Below, piece after piece: positions 1 through 5,534 of a DNA stretch of 5,580 nucleotides. The notes under the pieces are model-generated. The model was given only the letters and a program-made list of their open reading frames with translations, made no database searches and was not told the DNA's origin. The translations under genes and the position numbers were made by a program. Each line of letters begins with the position of its first letter. The stretch's first letter is position 1. Source of the DNA: Comamonas sp. (GTDB taxonomy: Bacteria; Pseudomonadota; Gammaproteobacteria; Burkholderiales; Burkholderiaceae_C); contig JAFAIY010000010.1 in the NCBI GenBank assembly GCA_019236485.1, positions 1-5,580 on the forward strand. Direction: 5' to 3'.

Positions 1-1
1 C

Positions 2-328
2 CTGCTGCCCTTGCTGCTGGGCCAGGCCGAGCCCGAAGAGCGCACCCTGTTCTGGCGCTACAAATCCCAGTCCCAGCGTGCGGTGCGCAGCGGCCCCTGG
101 AAATACCTGCGCATCAACGACAACGAGTTTCTGTTCGACGTGGTCCAGGATCCCAGGGAGAGAGCCAATCTCAGGGAGCTGCAGCCCGAGGTCTTTGCAG
201 AACTGCGCCAGCAATGGGAGGAATGGGAGCTGCAGCTGCTGCCGCTCACGGCCGAGGTCTACAGTCACGGCCTGTCCCCCGACATTCAGGCCGACCGCTA
301 TGTGCCGGAGCGGCTGACTCAGGGCTAG
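2..328 (+). CDS. Sulfatase (arylsulfatase/alkaline phosphatase superfamily), C-terminal fragment cut by window edge
   Basis: The reading frame is open from the left edge and ends with TAG at 326-328, so only about the last 108 residues are present. The visible part matches the conserved C-terminal end of family S1 sulfatases: LFWRY, then [10 protein letters not shown], then a [14 protein letters not shown] segment. In the family this is the small C-terminal subdomain in which a basic residue of the WKY motif lies near the active site and the LFDL..DP.E..NL stretch follows. The catalytic N-terminal part, with the formylglycine-forming C/S-x-P-x-R motif and the metal ligands, lies outside the window, so neither activity nor substrate can be judged. 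An in-frame TTG at 11 is almost certainly internal, because the homologous sequence continues upstream of it. The nearest downstream gene, miaA, is 164 nt away and functionally unrelated. Family assignment is fairly secure; the substrate is unknown. Confidence 0.85.
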   Translation: MLPLLLGQAEPEERTLFWRYKSQSQRAVRSGPWKYLRINDNEFLFDVVQDPRERANLRELQPEVFAELRQQWEEWELQLLPLTAEVYSHGLSPDIQADRYVPERLTQG

Positions 329-336
329 CGGCCGAT

Positions 337-388
337 GCCGGGCAAAGCCCGGCGCCGCCGAGGCTCGCCGGGCTGCGGTATCCTCGGC
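337..388 (+). promoter_or_regulatory. Competing GC-rich hairpins between the sulfatase gene and miaA
   Basis: GCCGGGC at 337-343 pairs perfectly with GCCCGGC at 347-353 across an AAA loop. The same right arm, extended to 347-354, can instead pair with CGCCGGGC at 366-373 across an 11-nt loop. A further 7-bp pairing joins 357-363 with 382-388 and would conflict with a long right-hand structure. No T-run follows any of these stems, so a classical intrinsic terminator is not shown. The structure may slow or end sulfatase transcription, or may be a leader structure for miaA. The pairings are read directly from the sequence; the function is inference. Confidence 0.35.
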
Positions 389-400
389 CCACCGTGACTC

Positions 401-496
401 ATGTCTGCGGATGCCGCCACAATGGTCCGGTCCAACCGGGCCATTTGCTTTTCCAGCCTGGCAGCCGCGGTCCAGCCCTCCAGCTCCTTTCCATGA
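401..496 (+). CDS. Possible 31-codon upstream ORF overlapping the miaA start
   Basis: An ATG at 401 opens a 31-codon frame that ends in TGA at 494-496, giving an ATGA overlap with the miaA start codon at 493. The predicted peptide begins [17 protein letters not shown] and is not one I recognise. The arrangement is typical of translational coupling and would offer a reason why miaA lacks a visible Shine-Dalgarno sequence. Against it, the peptide has no recognisable family, no clear ribosome binding site of its own, and short open frames arise easily in GC-rich DNA. It is listed as a candidate only. Confidence 0.2.
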   Translation: MSADAATMVRSNRAICFSSLAAAVQPSSSFP

Positions 497-1500
497 CTGC
501 CTTGCCCCTTCTGCCCTGTATTGCCATTGCCGGCCCCACCGCCTCGGGCAAGACGGCCGCGGCCCTCGCACTCGCGGATCTGCTGGCGCAGCGCGGGCAG
601 AAGGCCGAGATCATCAGCGTGGACTCGGCCCTGGTGTATCGCGGCATGGACATAGGCACGGCCAAGCCCTCAGCCCAGGAACTGGCCGCGGTTCCCCATC
701 ACCTGATCGACATCATCGATCCGCTGCAAGCCTATAGCGCGGCCGAGTTCGTGCGCGACACGCAAGTCCTGGTCGCCGAGATCCGCGCCCGCGGCGCCAT
801 CCCGCTGCTGGTGGGCGGCACCATGCTGTACTTCAAGGCGCTGATGGACGGGCTCGACGACATGCCTGCGGCCAACCCCGGGGTGCGCGCCATGCTCGAT
901 GCCCAGGCCGCCGAACTCGGCTGGCCCGCCATGCATGCAAAGCTGGCCGAGGTCGACCCCGTGACCGCGGCACGCCTGGCGCCCGGCGACAGCCAGCGCA
1001 TACAGCGCGCGCTCGAGGTCTGGCAGGTCTCGGGCAGGCCGCTGTCCAGCTTTCACACCAGCAAGAGCCAAGCCGGTCCCGCGGAGCAGATGGGCCTGGC
1101 GGCGCTGTTCTCGCTGGAGCCCCAGGACCGGGCCTGGCTGCACCAGCGCATCGCGCTGCGCTTCGAGCTGATGCTGGAGCAAGGCTTTCTGGACGAGGTG
1201 CGCGCCCTGCGCGCACGCGGCGACCTGCATCTGGATCTGCCGTCCATGCGCTGCGTGGGCTACCGCCAGGCCTGGGAAGTGCTCGACGCATTGGAAGCCC
1301 ACCCCGAAAAGCCTCTCGATATGGCGGGCCTGCGCGAGCGCGGCATCGCCGCCACGCGGCAGCTGGCCAAGCGCCAGATCACCTGGCTGCGCTCCATGCC
1401 CCAGCGCCGCGCCATCGCCTGCGATGCGCCGGATGCCCAGCAGCAATTGCTGGCCGCGGCCATGAGCATCATTGATGCCGCGCAGCAGCCCGCCGACTAA
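493..1500 (+). CDS. miaA: tRNA dimethylallyltransferase MiaA
   Basis: This 335-residue protein transfers the dimethylallyl group of DMAPP to N6 of A37 in tRNAs that read UNN codons, the first step toward (m)s2i6A; it acts in the cytoplasm. The P-loop GPTASGKT is at residues 14-21. It is followed by [19 protein letters not shown] (41-59), with Asp44 matching the catalytic aspartate (E. coli Asp42). Then come [20 protein letters not shown] (108-117), [14 protein letters not shown] (254-259) and [14 protein letters not shown] (287-300), all signatures of proteobacterial MiaA. The length is slightly above the usual 300-320. The ATG at 493 was chosen because it places the P-loop at the normal distance from the N-terminus; the frame remains open upstream but encodes nothing MiaA-like. 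No Shine-Dalgarno sequence is visible before it. The ABC ATPase gene starts 37 nt after its stop. Identification is secure. Confidence 0.97.
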   Translation: MTALPLLPCIAIAGPTASGKTAAALALADLLAQRGQKAEIISVDSALVYRGMDIGTAKPSAQELAAVPHHLIDIIDPLQAYSAAEFVRDTQVLVAEIRARGAIPLLVGGTMLYFKALMDGLDDMPAANPGVRAMLDAQAAELGWPAMHAKLAEVDPVTAARLAPGDSQRIQRALEVWQVSGRPLSSFHTSKSQAGPAEQMGLAALFSLEPQDRAWLHQRIALRFELMLEQGFLDEVRALRARGDLHLDLPSMRCVGYRQAWEVLDALEAHPEKPLDMAGLRERGIAATRQLAKRQITWLRSMPQRRAIACDAPDAQQQLLAAAMSIIDAAQQPAD

Positions 1501-1525
1501 GGACTGCAGCAGCAGCGCCCATCGT

Positions 1526-1531
1526 TAAGAT
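1526..1531 (+). promoter_or_regulatory. Possible -10 element (TAAGAT) directly before the ABC ATPase gene
   Basis: TAAGAT matches the sigma-70 consensus TATAAT at four of six positions and ends six bases before the ATG at 1538. If used, transcription would begin at or next to the start codon, giving a leaderless mRNA. That would fit the lack of a clear Shine-Dalgarno sequence there. No convincing -35 box is seen at the usual spacing, so co-transcription with miaA remains equally possible. Confidence 0.22.
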
Positions 1532-1537
1532 CGCTTC

Positions 1538-2245
1538 ATGGCTGCCACCGACTCATCCCACGCCCATCCGCTGCTGCAAGTCAGCGACCTTGCCAAACGT
1601 TACGGCGAGGATCAGGCGCAGACCTCGGTTTTCCAGCATGTGAGCTGCGAAGTCTCGGCCGGAGAATTCGTGGCCATTGTGGGCGACTCGGGCGTCGGCA
1701 AGTCCACCTTTCTCAACTGTCTGGCCGGCCTGGACAGCTGGCAGCAGGGCCAGGTGCTGCACCAAGGCGTGGACCTTTCCACGCTGAATCAGGCCCGGCG
1801 CGCCATCTGGCGGCGCGCACACCTGGGTTTTGTGTTCCAGGCCTTCCACGTGCTGCCGCATCTGGACGTGGCGCAGAACGTGGCCCTGCCGCTGATGCTG
1901 CTGGGCCGCATGCATGACGGGGGCGAGCAGCGCGTGCAGCAACTGCTGCAGGCCGTGGGACTGCAGGGCCTGGGCCGGCGCCTGCCCCAGCAGCTCAGCG
2001 GCGGGCAGCTGCAGCGCGTGGCCATTGCGCGGGCTCTGGTGCATTCGCCGCCGCTGCTGCTGGCCGATGAACCCACGGGCAATCTCGACCCTTCCACCGC
2101 CCGGCAGATCATGGACCTGCTGCTGGCCCAGACGCGCGAGCAGGGCACGGCCCTGATACTGGTCACCCACTCCGGCGAGGCCGCGAGGCGCGCCGACCGC
2201 GTGCTGCGGCTGACGGCCGACGGCATGCAGGCCGAGAGGCTTTAG
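1538..2245 (+). CDS. ABC transporter ATP-binding protein, LolD/MacB-like family
   Basis: This 235-residue protein is a single complete nucleotide-binding domain that would power an inner-membrane ABC complex. Walker A GDSGVGKST is at 49-57, the Q-loop glutamine is Gln101 in GFVFQAFHVLPHLDVAQNV, and the signature LSGGQ is at 153-157. Walker B LLLADE is at 173-178 with Glu178 as catalytic base, the D-loop GNLD at 181-184 and the H-loop His211. The GFVFQ.FHLLP..., QRVAIARAL and ADEPTGNLD segments are typical of the LolD/MacB/FtsE group, whose partners are FtsX-like permeases for lipoprotein release, drug or peptide export, or mechanotransmission. No such permease lies in the window: miaA is upstream and the next gene is convergent. 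The substrate is therefore unknown. It is not BtuD by sequence character, despite the B12 genes nearby. All catalytic residues are intact, so it is probably functional. Confidence 0.92.
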   Translation: MAATDSSHAHPLLQVSDLAKRYGEDQAQTSVFQHVSCEVSAGEFVAIVGDSGVGKSTFLNCLAGLDSWQQGQVLHQGVDLSTLNQARRAIWRRAHLGFVFQAFHVLPHLDVAQNVALPLMLLGRMHDGGEQRVQQLLQAVGLQGLGRRLPQQLSGGQLQRVAIARALVHSPPLLLADEPTGNLDPSTARQIMDLLLAQTREQGTALILVTHSGEAARRADRVLRLTADGMQAERL

Positions 2246-2781
2246 CGCGGATCGCGCACGCGATAGCTCTTGCTGACGAACGGCACCTCCTCCACGCCGC
2301 GGCGCTGGTTCACGCACAAGGTCATCGCAAAAAACAGATTGCACAGCAGATTGCAGATGCGCGGCAGGATCTCGGGAATCTCGCGCCCTTCCTGCTCCAC
2401 GCGCACCATGCAGCGAATCGCCTTCTTCGCTGCCGAACGCGCCTGATGCAGCTGAGGTACGGGCGCGGCGCCGCGCGGCAGCACAAACGCATGCAAACGC
2501 TCGCCCGCCTGCTCGCGGTAATAGGCCAGGCGCTGCGCCAGCCAGAACAGATCGGACTCCTCCACGGCCAGCTTGCCGCGGATCGAGCCGTTGATATGAA
2601 AGGCCAGCGGCTGGATGCGATCCAGGTCCTCGCGCAGATCCACCCAGGCCGCGGGCGTGGTCTCCAGAGCGCTGCCTATCAGGCCGCAAAGCTCGTCGGT
2701 CGTGACCTCGAAGTCGCAGAGATACGAGGTCTCGCAGATAAACGGATAGCAGACTTCGTCAAGGTTTTTGCTGGGCTTCAT
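2242..2781 (-). CDS. Divergent PduO-type cobalamin adenosyltransferase family protein
   Basis: This 179-residue protein aligns with the cob(I)alamin adenosyltransferase family (PF01923 type), whose members transfer the adenosyl group of ATP to cob(I)alamin. Recognisable parts are VTTDELCGLIG (27-36), the FVLPRG.....LHQAR segment (99-115), and ILPRICNLL...NQRRGVEEVPF (138-168). The family's N-terminal ATP-binding TRTGDxGxT motif is missing, replaced by a cysteine-rich stretch (Cys11, 16, 22, 32), and a stop codon seven codons upstream rules out a longer start. Aligned by eye to human MMAB, Arg186 becomes Lys119, Asn214 becomes Pro140 and Asp218 becomes Asn144, while Arg190 is kept as Arg123. 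Activity is therefore uncertain; it could be a divergent enzyme, a cobalamin chaperone or a regulator. Its start lies 21 nt after the btuF stop, and its own stop overlaps that of the convergent ABC gene. The place in a B12 uptake operon supports a cobalamin role. Confidence 0.8.
   Translation of the reverse strand: MKPSKNLDEVCYPFICETSYLCDFEVTTDELCGLIGSALETTPAAWVDLREDLDRIQPLAFHINGSIRGKLAVEESDLFWLAQRLAYYREQAGERLHAFVLPRGAAPVPQLHQARSAAKKAIRCMVRVEQEGREIPEILPRICNLLCNLFFAMTLCVNQRRGVEEVPFVSKSYRVRDPR
2251..2264. other. Small palindrome at the convergent gene junction
   Basis: ATCGCG-CA-CGCGAT is a perfect 6+2+6 inverted repeat, able to form a five-base-pair stem with a GCAC loop in either transcript. 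It lies six bases beyond the ABC gene stop and inside the last codons of the adenosyltransferase-like gene. There is no adjoining T-run on either strand. It may be a weak bidirectional terminator or pause site, or merely a product of arginine codons in GC-rich DNA. Confidence 0.2.
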
Positions 2782-2802
2782 GGATGGCGGAAGTGGGGAA
2801 AT

Positions 2803-3648
2803 CTAGGGGTACAGCCGCTGCAAACAGGCGGCAAAAATGGCCGCGGCCTCGTCCAGGCGCGGCCCGGGCCGTGTCACGGTGCGGCTCTCGTCCTCGCTGA
2901 GCCGGCAGACGCGCTGCTCGGCCTGCATGGCGCGCATATGCTGCCATCCCGGGCGCTCCTGCAGCTGGCGCGGACTGTTGCCGTGGTGGGCAAGAATCAC
3001 CAGGTCCGGGTCGGCGCGCAGCACGAACTCCGGCGACAGGCGCATGAACTGCACCGCGCCATCGGGGGCGATATTGCGCGCGCCCAGCCGCGTCAGCAGC
3101 TCGCCCATGAAGGAACACGGCCCCGCCGCATACATGGCGGCGTCGACCTCCAGATAGACGCTGGGCCTAGCAGTGCCCTGCCGCCGCTTGAGCCGCCGGG
3201 CCGTGGCTTCAAGCCCCTGCTCCAGGCGCTGCCAGACGGCCTGGGCCTGCCCGGTCTGCAGCACCGCATCCAGCTTGAACAGCATGGCCTGCACCTGCTC
3301 CAGGCTCGTGGCATCGGTGACCATATAGGGAATGCCTGCCGCCTGCAGCCGCTGTATCACCGCAGGCACCTGACCGACCAGGACCCAGTCGGGCCGCAGC
3401 GCGATGATGCGCTCCATATCGGGCTGCCAGGTCTTGCCCAGCTGCGGCAAGGCGCGCACCTGCGGCGGGTCCAGCGAGAACTCGTCCACGCCGACCAGGC
3501 GCTGGCAGGCGCCCAGCGCACACACGCTCTCCGTGGCCGAGGGCAGCAGGGAGATGATGCGCTGCGGCCCCTCATTCTGGGCATGAGTCGAGCCAAGAGT
3601 CCCTCCCAGCATTACACCTACCAGCAACAACTTTAGCGAGGGGCCCAC
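2803..3648 (-). CDS. btuF: Periplasmic cobalamin-binding protein BtuF (ABC transporter substrate-binding protein)
   Basis: This 281-residue class III periplasmic binding protein would capture cobalamin delivered by BtuB and hand it to the inner-membrane BtuCD transporter. Residues 1-23 form a signal peptide (Lys6, hydrophobic core LLLVGVMLGG, likely cleavage after THA); there is no lipobox, so it should be soluble. The N-lobe opens with RIISLLPSATE (30-40), the helical linker is central, and the C-terminal lobe ends with RPGPR (260-264). Glu79 in MERI and Glu207 in LSPEFVL sit where E. coli BtuF has the two glutamates that dock onto BtuC. The start is GTG, placed 16 nt inside the end of btuB, which suggests translational coupling; TTG codons a few residues later are alternatives but would shorten the signal peptide. 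Related haem or siderophore binding proteins share the fold, but the neighbours make cobalamin the best substrate. Confidence 0.88.
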   Translation of the reverse strand: MGPSLKLLLVGVMLGGTLGSTHAQNEGPQRIISLLPSATESVCALGACQRLVGVDEFSLDPPQVRALPQLGKTWQPDMERIIALRPDWVLVGQVPAVIQRLQAAGIPYMVTDATSLEQVQAMLFKLDAVLQTGQAQAVWQRLEQGLEATARRLKRRQGTARPSVYLEVDAAMYAAGPCSFMGELLTRLGARNIAPDGAVQFMRLSPEFVLRADPDLVILAHHGNSPRQLQERPGWQHMRAMQAEQRVCRLSEDESRTVTRPGPRLDEAAAIFAACLQRLYP

Positions 3649-5534
3649 TTTACGCTGACAAAGAAGTTACGGCCGGCACTGGCGTAGCCTTTGCTTGGCT
3701 GGTAATTCTTATCCATCACATTGTTCAGGCGTGCCAGCACGCTCCACTGCTTGTTGACGGCATATTCGGCATACAGATTGAAGAGACCATAGCCCGGCAG
3801 TCGCTGCGTATTCGCAGCATCGGTCTGGCGTTGACTATAGGCCTGAGCCTCAGCGCCCAGCACCCAAGCGTTGACGTTGGTGTCGGCAAACAGTTTGATC
3901 ATGCGCTTGGAGCGGTAAGGCAGCAGCTTTTCATTTTCTCGGTTAATGGGTTGCATCATGTCCAGCGACCCACCCAGATTCCAATGCGCGACACGCGTGC
4001 TTCCAGACAGCGTCAGGCCCTTGATATCTACACGCTCCCAATTGCGGTAGCAATAGCAGGGCATCGCACTGTTCCAGTCATAAGTTATCTGGTCGCGTAC
4101 GCGATTGTGATAAACCACCGCCGACAGCTTGTTGCCACCTTGCTCAAAATGCAGACCCGTTTCGATATTTCGGCTGCTTTCGGGTCGCAGGCTGGAAGAT
4201 GCCTGCCCCGTAAAGCGCTCATACAAGGTCGGCGTACGAAAAGCTGTTCCTGCGGATGCGACCCAGCGCAAACTGTCATTGATTTGCAAACCGTAACCCA
4301 GACCTCCAGTGGTCTTGCTTTTCTGATCCTTTACATCGTCGTGGCGCACATGAGCATTGATGCTATGCGGCCCACTGCTGTAATTCCACCCCAGTGCCAG
4401 GGCATTTTGTACGCGCTTGCTGTCGGTGTTTATGAGGCTCGACCAACTGGAAAGTTGGTAGTTTGTATTCAACGTGTCTTCGTTGCGCTCATAGTCCACG
4501 TTGAAGCGATTCGCACCCAATGTCCAGATGTTCTGCCACAGCAGGCCATCGCTCTTACCCCTGGCTGACTCCGGCGACATGGTATGGCGATCCGTGTCCA
4601 TATCTGTATGCGACAACTGCACCACGCTACGGTACAAACCGCTCCACTGTGCTGACCACCTGAGGCTAGCAGTTGTGGTGTCGACCGTATCGTAATCATC
4701 AAACGGCGCAGGACTTTGGTCGTAGTGAGCTTTGAGGCGGTTGTAACGTAGGCTGCCGTCCAGCGTGTGAATTCCCATCTTGTAGCTCAAGTTCACACTG
4801 GCTGAGCTGTTGGCATAGCCATCCTTATCGGGGTTAGGAGAAAAAGCGCCAGGATAAACATCCCAGCCATGACTACGCTCATCGGCCACATTGATGGCGT
4901 AGGTCAGGCCATTAACACCTCCGGTCAAACCAGCTGCCGCTTTACTGCTGCGATAGCTGCCAAAGCCCAGTTCCGCATAGGGAAGCGGTGCACCGTCCTG
5001 CCCCTTGCGGGTGAATATCTGCACCACACCACCCATGGCATCTGACCCATACACCGCAGCAGCAGGTCCACGCAAAATCTCGATTCGCTCGATTTGCGCC
5101 AGCGGCAAGGCAGCCCAGTTGGCACCACCTTGCAGCTCCTGCGTGCTGTAACGCACCCCGTCAACAAAGACCACCGTGTTCTGGTTGTTCATGCCTCGTA
5201 GATAGACGCTGGTGACCTGGCCTGGGCCGCCATTGCGATTGATCTGCACCCCAGGTACACGGGCCAACACATCAGCCACACCGACAACACCGGCTCGATC
5301 AATCTCTTCGCTATCGATGATCGTCATATCCGAGGTAATGCTATCCATGGACTGCGGCACACGCGTGGCCGTGACCACGGTTTCGGCCATGCGCTGCTCG
5401 CCGGCGGCCGCGGACTGCGCCTGGGCCGAGATTGAGCACAGCGTCATGGCGGCAGCGGCCACCCAGGTCAGAGGTGCGGAAAAAGCTGCGGCCACGGGCT
5501 GGCCACCTGGGTGCAGGGAATTGGAGCTATGCAT
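3633..5534 (-). CDS. btuB: TonB-dependent outer-membrane cobalamin receptor BtuB
   Basis: This 633-residue protein would import vitamin B12 across the outer membrane using energy from TonB-ExbBD. A signal peptide covers about residues 1-40 (ending AQAQ), followed by a Ton box-like segment ETVVTATRVP (51-60). The plug domain runs to about 178, with ADVLARVPGV, NGGPGQVTSVYLRG, VVFVDGVRY, IERIEILRGP and AVYGSDAMGGVVQIFTRKG, closely resembling E. coli BtuB (614 residues). A barrel follows, with the family motif GTAFRTPTLYERF near 430-440 and a final strand ending FFVSVKWAPR. Oddities: the last residue is Arg rather than an aromatic; Cys493 and Cys495 sit in a probable external loop; the signal peptide n-region has no Lys or Arg. 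The frame stays open upstream of the ATG to the window edge without a start codon. Base composition drops to about 50% GC across the mature part. It leads the btuB-btuF-adenosyltransferase operon. Confidence 0.92.
   Translation of the reverse strand: MHSSNSLHPGGQPVAAAFSAPLTWVAAAAMTLCSISAQAQSAAAGEQRMAETVVTATRVPQSMDSITSDMTIIDSEEIDRAGVVGVADVLARVPGVQINRNGGPGQVTSVYLRGMNNQNTVVFVDGVRYSTQELQGGANWAALPLAQIERIEILRGPAAAVYGSDAMGGVVQIFTRKGQDGAPLPYAELGFGSYRSSKAAAGLTGGVNGLTYAINVADERSHGWDVYPGAFSPNPDKDGYANSSASVNLSYKMGIHTLDGSLRYNRLKAHYDQSPAPFDDYDTVDTTTASLRWSAQWSGLYRSVVQLSHTDMDTDRHTMSPESARGKSDGLLWQNIWTLGANRFNVDYERNEDTLNTNYQLSSWSSLINTDSKRVQNALALGWNYSSGPHSINAHVRHDDVKDQKSKTTGGLGYGLQINDSLRWVASAGTAFRTPTLYERFTGQASSSLRPESSRNIETGLHFEQGGNKLSAVVYHNRVRDQITYDWNSAMPCYCYRNWERVDIKGLTLSGSTRVAHWNLGGSLDMMQPINRENEKLLPYRSKRMIKLFADTNVNAWVLGAEAQAYSQRQTDAANTQRLPGYGLFNLYAEYAVNKQWSVLARLNNVMDKNYQPSKGYASAGRNFFVSVKWAPR

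Noticed and set aside
337..353. Classical intrinsic terminator after the sulfatase gene
   Set aside because: The stem is perfect but it is followed by GCGCCGCCG rather than a T-run, so it is described only as a hairpin.
214..492. N-terminal extension of miaA to an upstream ATG at 214
   Set aside because: It would overlap the sulfatase coding region and add 93 residues without MiaA similarity; the ATG at 493 puts the P-loop at the usual place.
670..1446. 258-codon open frame on the - strand opposite miaA
   Set aside because: Shadow of miaA, whose motifs are unambiguous; no initiation signal or domain.
1538..2245. The ABC ATPase as BtuD for the neighbouring B12 operon
   Set aside because: It is on the opposite strand, and its Q-loop and signature regions match the LolD/MacB group rather than the BtuD/FecE group.
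1553..2689. 378-codon open frame on the - strand opposite the ABC ATPase gene
   Set aside because: It is antisense to a gene with complete Walker motifs and spans the convergent junction; the product is rich in Gln, Ala and Arg without any family signature.
2446..3636. 396-codon open frame on the + strand opposite btuF
   Set aside because: It runs antisense to btuF and the adenosyltransferase-like gene, both with clear family motifs. Long antisense frames are expected in GC-rich coding DNA, and its translation is low-complexity with no recognisable domain.
3831..4568. 245-codon + strand frame opposite btuB in the low-GC segment
   Set aside because: More notable because the GC is moderate, but the sense strand encodes conserved TonB receptor sequence throughout and the antisense product shows no family resemblance or ribosome binding site.
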